Source: Amycolatopsis sp. NBC_01480 | Lineage (GTDB): Bacteria > Actinomycetota > Actinomycetes > Mycobacteriales > Pseudonocardiaceae | Assembly (NCBI RefSeq): GCF_036227205.1 | Contig: NZ_CP109442.1 | Coordinates: forward strand, 1,302,001 to 1,366,000 | Direction of reading: 5' to 3' | DNA: 64,000 nucleotides | Part shown: positions 58,970-64,000 of the stretch, piece after piece | Layout: every line of letters begins with the position of its first letter | Position numbering within the stretch: the stretch's first letter is position 1 | Translations under genes and position numbers: made by a program | The notes under the pieces: model-generated | Database searches by the model: none | The model's input: only the letters and a program-made list of their open reading frames with translations | What the model was told of the DNA's origin: nothing

Positions 58970-59824
58970 ATGAGCATCGTCATCACCGGAGCCACCGGCC
59001 AGCTCGGCCAGCTCGTCGTCGCGGACCTGCTGGCGGCGGGGGTCGCACCGGACGACGTCACCGCCATCGCCCGCAGCAAGGAGAAGGCCGCCGGCCTGGG
59101 CGTCCACGTGCACGTCGGCGACTACGACCGGCCGGAGACGCTCGAAGGCGCGTTCGGGCCGGGCGATCGCGTGCTGCTGATCTCCGGTCCCGACGCGGGC
59201 AGGCGCGTTCCGCAGCACACCGCCGTGGTCGACGCCGCGAAGGCTGCGGGCGTCGCGCAACTCGCGTACACGGGCGTCTTCGGCGGCCCGAAGGCGGACT
59301 TCGCGCTCGCCGAGGAGCACCGCGTCACCGAGGACCTGATCCTCGCTTCCGGTCTGCCGTATACGTTCCTGCGCAACAACTGGTACAGCGACGTCTATAC
59401 CGCCGGCCTCGCGGACACGGTCGCGCGCGGCGCCGTCACCAACAGCGTTCCGCCGGAAGCCCGCATCGCCACGGCGAGCCGCGCGGACTACGCGGCCGCG
59501 GCAGCGATCGTGCTGCGCACCGAAGGGCACCTGAACGCCGCGTACGAGCTGAGCGGCGACAAGGCATGGACGTTCGGGGAGTTCGCCGCCGAGGTCGCCC
59601 GGCAGAGCGGCAAGCCGGTGGTGCACAACTCCGTGAGCCCGGAGGAGAACACGAAGATCCTGATCTCCGTCGGGTTGCCGGAGGCGTTCGCCGAGGTGCT
59701 GACGGGTGTGGACGACGCCATCGGCCGGGGTCTGCTCGCCGGCACGCCGGGCGACCTGTCGCGGCTGATCGGACGGCCGACGACGCCGATCGCCGACTCG
59801 ATCGCGGCGGCCCTGGCGGCTTAG
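58970..59824 (+). CDS. NmrA-like NAD(P)H-binding reductase (QorB type)
   Basis: 284 aa. The nucleotide motif is VITGATGQLGQLVVADLL; VHVGDYDRPETLEGAF; then GVAQLAYTGVFGGPKADFALAEEH and LPYTFLRNNWYSDVYTAGL. It matches QorB/YtfG quinone oxidoreductases of the atypical SDR class. ATG 58970 has GAGGA upstream. Probably repressed by the divergent HxlR protein and induced by quinone or electrophile stress. It ends in a long hairpin. Confidence 0.9.
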   Translation: MSIVITGATGQLGQLVVADLLAAGVAPDDVTAIARSKEKAAGLGVHVHVGDYDRPETLEGAFGPGDRVLLISGPDAGRRVPQHTAVVDAAKAAGVAQLAYTGVFGGPKADFALAEEHRVTEDLILASGLPYTFLRNNWYSDVYTAGLADTVARGAVTNSVPPEARIATASRADYAAAAAIVLRTEGHLNAAYELSGDKAWTFGEFAAEVARQSGKPVVHNSVSPEENTKILISVGLPEAFAEVLTGVDDAIGRGLLAGTPGDLSRLIGRPTTPIADSIAAALAA

Positions 59825-59829
59825 TCGGC

Positions 59830-59882
59830 GTAGCGGATGACGCTTTCCACGCGCCCAGTGCAGGGAAAGCGTCATCCGCTAC
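59830..59882. terminator. 19-bp perfect hairpin
   Basis: GTAGCGGATGACGCTTTCC (59830-59848) pairs perfectly with 59864-59882, loop of 15. It sits 6 nt after the reductase stop without a T-tract. The stem is unusually long, in the style of the 16019-16064 element. Confidence 0.6.
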
Positions 59883-59991
59883 CTGCGGCACTCACGAGAC
59901 CAGCCATCTGAGACACGGCTCCGCGGTGCCGGCCGGGCGGCGACCTCCCTATAGTTCGGGCAGTCCGAGTCCCCGAGGTGCTGGAGGGATC

Positions 59992-60900
59992 GTGTCCTGG
60001 AACCCCGGGTCGCCGCCTGACCTGTCCGGCCGGACCTACGCGGTGACCGGGGGCAACTCCGGGATCGGCTACTTCATCTCCGAGCAGCTCGCCGCGGCCG
60101 GCGCGCACGTGGTCATCCTCGGCCGGAATCCCGAGCGCTTGCGCACCGCCGTGGCCGCCATCCGCGGGCACGTCGGCGCCGCGGCGGAGGTGAGCACCAT
60201 CCCGCTGGACCTGGCCGACCTCGAGTCGGTGGCGTCGGCGGCCGAGGCGCTGGTCCGGCTGGGACGGGTCGACGCGCTGGTCGAAAACGCGGGCACGACG
60301 TCGCCCGGCCGCACGCGGCAGACCACCAAGCAGGGCTTCGAGCTGGCCCTGGGCACGAACCACCTCGGTCACTTCGCGTTGACCGCGCTGGCCATGCCGG
60401 TACTGAAGTCGACGCCCGGCAGCCGCGTGGTCCCGACGGGCAGCCTCATCTCCCTGCTGGTGAAGTTCGATCTCGACGATCTGCAGAGTGAGCGAAAGTA
60501 CTCGGAATTCCGGGCGTACGGCCTGTCCAAGCACGCCGTGACGTCGTTCGGCCTCGAGCTGGATCGACGGCTGCGTGCGTCCAATGTGGACGTCCACTGT
60601 GTCCTCACTCATCCGGGCCTCTGCCTCGACGGCGGGAGCCCCTCGCGCGAAGGCATCAGCAAGCCTTCGCGGCTCGCCCGCCTTTCACCGATCACGCAGG
60701 GCGAGGATCACGGTGCTTGGCCCGCCGTTCGCGCGGCGACCGACCCGTCTGCCGTCGGCGGCGAGTACTACGGCCCGAGCCGGGCGACCGCCGGCCGTCC
60801 GGTGCGGCACCGGGCCACTGCCGCCGACCGCGACCCGGCAAAAGCCGCCCGGTTGTGGGAGCTTTCCGAAAAGCTGACCGGCGTCGTATTCACGGTATGA
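59992..60900 (+). CDS. short-chain dehydrogenase/reductase (retinol dehydrogenase-like)
   Basis: 302 aa: YAVTGGNSGIGYFISEQLAAAGAHVVI for the nucleotide site, DALVENAGTTSP in place of NNAG, LALGTNHLGHFALTAL, catalytic YGLSKHAV. The extended C-terminus (about 230-300) is as in retinol-dehydrogenase-like bacterial SDRs. The catalytic serine region is PTGSLISL. GTG 59992 has GGAGGGA. It ends 21 bp before the DUF1989 gene; the substrate is unknown. Confidence 0.87.
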   Translation: MSWNPGSPPDLSGRTYAVTGGNSGIGYFISEQLAAAGAHVVILGRNPERLRTAVAAIRGHVGAAAEVSTIPLDLADLESVASAAEALVRLGRVDALVENAGTTSPGRTRQTTKQGFELALGTNHLGHFALTALAMPVLKSTPGSRVVPTGSLISLLVKFDLDDLQSERKYSEFRAYGLSKHAVTSFGLELDRRLRASNVDVHCVLTHPGLCLDGGSPSREGISKPSRLARLSPITQGEDHGAWPAVRAATDPSAVGGEYYGPSRATAGRPVRHRATAADRDPAKAARLWELSEKLTGVVFTV

Positions 60901-60921
60901 ACCTCCGGAAGGAGATCGGCC

Positions 60922-61764
60922 ATGGTGGAACCCGCCTATCAGGCGGCCGCGGGCGGCGCCCTCGACGTGGACCGTGAGTTCTACAGACGGCTCGCCAGCA
61001 GCCACAGCGCGCACGAGCTGGTCGAGGCGTTCGAGATCCCGATCCGCTCCGGGCGGGCGTGGACCGTGCCGCAGGGCCACCTGTGCCGGATCGTCACCGT
61101 CGAGGGCCCGCAGGTCGGGGACCTCAACGTGTGGAACCGGCACGATCCGCGGGAACGGCTGTGGGCTTCGCGCACCCGGCAGCTGCAGCGCGCGCACGTG
61201 AGCACGTTCGACCGGCTCTGGTCGACACTGCCGTTCCTGCGCCCGTTGCTCACCATCACCGCGGACACGCTGGCGGACTACGGCACCGACGCCGACGGCG
61301 GCCGCGTGCACGACCTGCTCGGCACGCGCTGCGACCCGTACGTCAACCGGATGCTCACCGGCGAGGACTTCGACTTCCACTGCCATTCCAACCTGGTGCG
61401 CGCCGTCCTCCCGTACGGCCTGACCGAGTTCGACGTGCACGACGTGCTCAATGTCTTCCAATGCACCGGGTTGACCGCCGAAGACAAGTACTTCATGGCG
61501 GCCTGCCCCGCCCGGCCCGGCGACCACCTGGAGTTCTTCGCCGAGCAGGACCTGCTCTGCGCGCTGTCCACCTGCCCCGGCGGCGACCTCTCGATCCCGT
61601 TGTGGGGCCCCGACGCCCGCGATCCGATCGACGTCTGCCACCCGATCGGCATCGAGGTCTACCGGCCCGCCACGGACCTTCTTGACGGCTGGAACCCGCC
61701 TGGGCGCGCGGAATACCGTGGCCTGCATGGGATCCGCGTGCCCGAGGGTCAGTCTTCGAAGTAG
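60922..61764 (+). CDS. urea-carboxylase-associated family protein (DUF1989)
   Basis: 280 aa with the DUF1989 metal-binding core: GDLNVWNRHDPRERLWASRTRQLQRAHVST in parts, HDLLGTRCDPYVN, DFHCHSNLVRAV, and a C-terminal CHPIGIEVY. Relatives lie beside urea carboxylase and riboswitch-linked guanidine genes, and act in amine and guanidine nitrogen release. No urea carboxylase is present here, so its partner is unknown. ATG 60922 follows AAGGAG. Overlaps the convergent TetR gene by 16 bp. Confidence 0.85.
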   Translation: MVEPAYQAAAGGALDVDREFYRRLASSHSAHELVEAFEIPIRSGRAWTVPQGHLCRIVTVEGPQVGDLNVWNRHDPRERLWASRTRQLQRAHVSTFDRLWSTLPFLRPLLTITADTLADYGTDADGGRVHDLLGTRCDPYVNRMLTGEDFDFHCHSNLVRAVLPYGLTEFDVHDVLNVFQCTGLTAEDKYFMAACPARPGDHLEFFAEQDLLCALSTCPGGDLSIPLWGPDARDPIDVCHPIGIEVYRPATDLLDGWNPPGRAEYRGLHGIRVPEGQSSK

Positions 61765-62597
61765 CGGCCGCGCTCGATCCCGTCCAGCAACCGGTCAAGC
61801 CCGAATTCGTACGCTTCAGCCGCCTGTTCGCCCGCGCTCTGGTCGAACCCGCCGCCGAGCCAGGTGCGGTTCATGGCCGGGTGCGCTTCGATGTCGAAGT
61901 ACTTGCCCCAGAACGACGAGCGCTGATCCCACCACGCGTCGTTCGACTGGCCGGTACTGCGCTCCAGGTGGGCGCTCTCGGCCTCGAGCGCGGCGTTCGC
62001 GTCCACGTGGGTGGCGATGCTGTTGGCCGCGGCGACGGCCAGGCGCGGGGGCAGCCCAAGACAGTCCACTATGGACAACAGGTACTCCTGCCCGGCGAGC
62101 TGCCCCGGGCCCAGCGCCGGCCGCACGCGGGACATCTCGCGCAGCCACGGGTGCCGTCGATGGACTTCGCGCGTGCGGTCGGAGTAGAGCTTCACCTGTG
62201 CGCGCCAGTCGCCGAGCCGGGGCTCGCCGGGCTTGGGCAGGCGGCGTTCGACCAGTGCGTCGTCCACCATCAGGTCGACCAGCTCGGTTTTTCCCGGCAC
62301 ATAGGTATAGAGGGTCATCGTGCCCGCGCCCAGTTCCTTGGCCACGCGGTGCATCGACGTGGCGGCCAGGCCGTCGGCGTCGGCGACCGCGATGGCCGCG
62401 GCGACGATGCGGGCGACGGTGAGCGTGGGACGCCGCCCCCGCGCCGGCTCGCCCGCGCGGACCTCCCGGTCCCGCCAGAGCAGGCGCAGGGTCCGGTCGA
62501 TCTGGTCGTCGACGGTCGGCTCTTCGCCGCACGAACCGGCCGGCATGGGCCTCAGCGCGGCCGTGTCCTTGCCGGTCCGCTCGCCTTCGACGGTCAT
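61749..62597 (-). CDS. TetR family regulator with long N-terminal extension
   Basis: 282 aa. About 45 residues precede the DNA-binding domain (IVAAAIAVADADGLAATSMHRVAKELGAGTMTLYTYVPGKTELV in parts). The ligand domain is the TetR_C_1 type (HPWLREMSRVRPALGPGQLAGQEYLL). Such proteins often control drug-efflux or secondary-metabolite genes. ATG 62597. The target is not clear; it converges on the DUF1989 gene. Confidence 0.88.
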   Translation of the reverse strand: MTVEGERTGKDTAALRPMPAGSCGEEPTVDDQIDRTLRLLWRDREVRAGEPARGRRPTLTVARIVAAAIAVADADGLAATSMHRVAKELGAGTMTLYTYVPGKTELVDLMVDDALVERRLPKPGEPRLGDWRAQVKLYSDRTREVHRRHPWLREMSRVRPALGPGQLAGQEYLLSIVDCLGLPPRLAVAAANSIATHVDANAALEAESAHLERSTGQSNDAWWDQRSSFWGKYFDIEAHPAMNRTWLGGGFDQSAGEQAAEAYEFGLDRLLDGIERGRYFED

Positions 62598-62714
62598 CGC
62601 GCAGCCCGCTCCCCTGCCCCGGCGCCAGTGGTCACCGGCGATCCTACCGGCCGATCCGGGACCTTCGACCCATCCGCCGCGGACCTCACCCGGCTACCGT
62701 CAGTAGAACTGGAG

Positions 62715-63131
62715 GTGGTTCCCGCGACCAAGCGCAAGCCGATCGGCGCGTCCTTCGGGTCCTGGGTGGACCGGCAGATCAACGCCGCGCAGGAACGCGG
62801 CGACTTCGACGATCTGCCCGGCGCGGGCAAGCCCCTGCCGAAGCCCACGGGCCGGGACAGCGCCACCGAGTGGGTGCGGCAGCGGCTGAAGGAAGACGAC
62901 CTCAGCGCCATCGACCTGCTGCCGCCGTCGCTCGCGTTGCCGCGGGAAATCCAGGACCTGCCCGCGAAGCTGGCGAAGGTCCGCGCGGAACGGCGGGTGC
63001 GCGAGATCGTCGAAGACCTCAACGCCCGGATCCGCGACGCCCACCGCCGCCCACAGGTCGGGCCGCCGCTGACCGCCGTGCCGCTGGACGTCGAGGAAAC
63101 CGTGCAGGAGTGGCGCGCCGCGCGCGGGTGA
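62715..63131 (+). CDS. DUF1992 (DnaJ homologue subfamily C member 28-type) protein
   Basis: About 138 aa: GSWVDRQINAAQERGDFDDLPGAGKPLP (the DUF1992 signature), WVRQRLKEDDLSAIDLLPPSLALPREI, and a C-terminal helix. In eukaryotes the domain occurs in DNAJC28; bacterial roles are unknown. The start is uncertain: GTG 62715 is used, but an upstream GTG near 62629 is possible. GGAGG at 62711-62715 overlaps the chosen codon. Confidence 0.75.
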   Translation: MVPATKRKPIGASFGSWVDRQINAAQERGDFDDLPGAGKPLPKPTGRDSATEWVRQRLKEDDLSAIDLLPPSLALPREIQDLPAKLAKVRAERRVREIVEDLNARIRDAHRRPQVGPPLTAVPLDVEETVQEWRAARG

Positions 63132-63136
63132 GCGGG

Positions 63137-63595
63137 TTACGCGGCTCGGGTTTCCATGGCCTGGATGAGTGCGCCGTCGGGGTCGTAGAACAGGAAAGAC
63201 CGGAGCCCGGGTGAGGGGGACCAGATGTAGCCGGTCTGGGTCTCGTGACCGGCGGCCTTGACCCGCTGGAAGAGGTCGTCGATGTCGGTCACCGCGATCG
63301 CCAGCTCCGCCAGGCCGGTCGCGCCGTAACGCAGGTATTCGTCCGGGGTCTTGGTGGTGCGCGGATTGTGCGCCTGTTGCAGCTCCAGTGTGGCGCCGGA
63401 ATCATCGGCGACGATCACGATCCGGTTCGACGCGTTTTTCGTGCCGAGGATGTCGTCGAGCGTCGGGGCGTCGAACCAGCCGCCGCCGGGCTCGGCGTGG
63501 TCGGCCAGGACGTTCTTGAATCCCAGCAGGTCCCGGTAGAACGGCAGCGATCGGTCCAGATCGCTCACCATGACGCAGATGTGGTGGAAAGGCAC
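63137..63595 (-). CDS. VOC family protein (glyoxalase-like)
   Basis: 152 aa: FHHICVMVSDLDRSLPFYRDLLGFKNVL (first half with a metal-site His), GLAELAIAVTDIDDLFQRVKAAG, and FLFYDPDGALIQAMET with the metal Glu near the end. This resembles methylmalonyl-CoA epimerase or extradiol-type VOC enzymes. GTG 63595. It lies 43 bp downstream of a zinc-type alcohol dehydrogenase gene on the same strand. Confidence 0.86.
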   Translation of the reverse strand: MPFHHICVMVSDLDRSLPFYRDLLGFKNVLADHAEPGGGWFDAPTLDDILGTKNASNRIVIVADDSGATLELQQAHNPRTTKTPDEYLRYGATGLAELAIAVTDIDDLFQRVKAAGHETQTGYIWSPSPGLRSFLFYDPDGALIQAMETRAA

Positions 63596-63638
63596 GGGTT
63601 TCTCCTCGGTGAAGTGACGGGACTCCGGCTACGGCTGG

Positions 63639-64000
63639 TCACCTATTCCTGCGGTTCTCCAGGACGACCTTGCCCCGGACGTGGCCGCCGGCCAGCAGCC
63701 GCTGGGCGTCCGCCGCCTCCTCCAGTGGGAAGGCGCGGTCGACGTGCACCGTGACCTTGCCCGACTCGACCAGCTCCACCAGCCCGGTCAGGTCCTCGCC
63801 GTCGAGTTTGAGGTAAACGGCGATGGTCCCGGGATAATCGGTGAGGGACTGCGTGATGGAAGCGGCCCGCACCCCCGGGGCGGCGAGCGCCGGCGTCGTG
63901 GCCAGAGAGCCGCGGCCCGCGGTGTCGAGCACGGCATCGACTCCGTCCGGAACGATCTTCAGCACCTGGTCGACGAGTTCGTCGCCGTACCGCACCGGCG
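63639..64000 (-). CDS. zinc-binding dehydrogenase / quinone oxidoreductase, partial (5' end beyond window)
   Basis: Only the C-terminal about 120 residues are in the window: DQVLKIVPDGVDAVLDTAGRGSLATTPALAAPGVRAASI in parts, then LVESGKVTVHVDRAFPLEEAADAQRLLAGGHVRGKVVLE. This is the end of the Rossmann domain of an NADPH:quinone reductase or medium-chain dehydrogenase, including the final AxxA-type helix. The start codon and catalytic domain lie past 64000. Confidence 0.88.
   Translation of the reverse strand, partial: PVRYGDELVDQVLKIVPDGVDAVLDTAGRGSLATTPALAAPGVRAASITQSLTDYPGTIAVYLKLDGEDLTGLVELVESGKVTVHVDRAFPLEEAADAQRLLAGGHVRGKVVLENRRNR

Noticed and set aside
1..64000. tRNA or rRNA genes, insertion sequences, prophage or attachment sites
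   Set aside because: I looked for tRNA-like cloverleaf ends, transposase or integrase motifs and long flanking repeats by eye and found none; a dedicated search could still find a missed tRNA.

Overview
This window is high-GC DNA dense with GTG starts and ATGA/GTGA-type overlapping stops and starts. It encodes Lsr2, an IdeR-type iron box, a mycobacterial FolP2-like protein, MenG, F420-type luciferase-like oxidoreductases and many TetR/MarR/HxlR regulators. Together these indicate an actinomycete, most probably Pseudonocardiaceae (an Amycolatopsis-like genome; genus is inference). It looks like chromosomal accessory and housekeeping-adjacent territory: no transposase, phage gene, CRISPR array, rRNA or tRNA gene was recognised.

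Layout. 1-1466: an ArsR-SRPBCC fusion and a small membrane protein. 1348-10224: a divergent uptake locus. A ROK repressor and an M81 metallopeptidase face away from a complete oligopeptide-type ABC transporter (lipoprotein, two permeases, fused double ATPase) that ends in a ROK sugar kinase; a 20-bp palindrome sits by the repressor start. 10268-12325: MenG-like methyltransferase, secreted SRPBCC protein and TetR. 12341-15807: a secreted GH2 beta-glycosidase divergent from a metallo-beta-lactamase-fold protein, with a CebR-like palindrome and a DasR-like site between them. 15905-20050: a 45-aa DnaJ-type zinc-knuckle protein, then a siderophore ABC operon under an IdeR-like box whose binding-protein gene carries a frameshift. 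20131-25504: lsr2, a GNAT gene, and an efeO-efeB-phospholipase C operon without efeU.

25750-28648: VOC, RraA-like and SDR genes, then glycerate kinase. 28665-37547: a purine catabolism block comprising an allophanate-hydrolase-C-like protein, NCS2 purine permease, guanine-deaminase-type enzyme, three-subunit xanthine dehydrogenase and uricase, divergent from a PucR regulator. 37542-45842: an SDR disrupted by a 17-nt insertion, TetR, membrane protein, YciI, folP2-like plus RibD-like pair, NTF2-like, and an FAD oxidoreductase/MarR pair with three identical-format operators. A roughly 500-bp field of degenerate 30-bp repeats follows, then an AlkC-like DNA repair gene. 45879-64000: TetR and F420-type oxidoreductases, a LuxR regulator with an acyl-CoA synthetase, HxlR/GlxA/TetR regulators with their targets, a lytic transglycosylase with a Thr/Pro tail, two SDRs, a DUF1989 protein, a DUF1992 protein, and a zinc-type dehydrogenase running off the right edge.

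How the genes work together. The clearest systems are (i) uptake, phosphorylation and peptide trimming of an unknown, possibly amino-sugar-containing peptide; (ii) conversion of guanine/xanthine to urate and beyond under PucR; (iii) iron acquisition by siderophore import and an Efe-type system; and (iv) several self-contained regulator/enzyme pairs with visible operators. Strongest unexplained items: the 30-bp repeat field (44041-44545), the M81/ROK/Dpp/ROK-kinase locus, two broken genes, and the tiny zinc-knuckle gene that ends inside a long hairpin.
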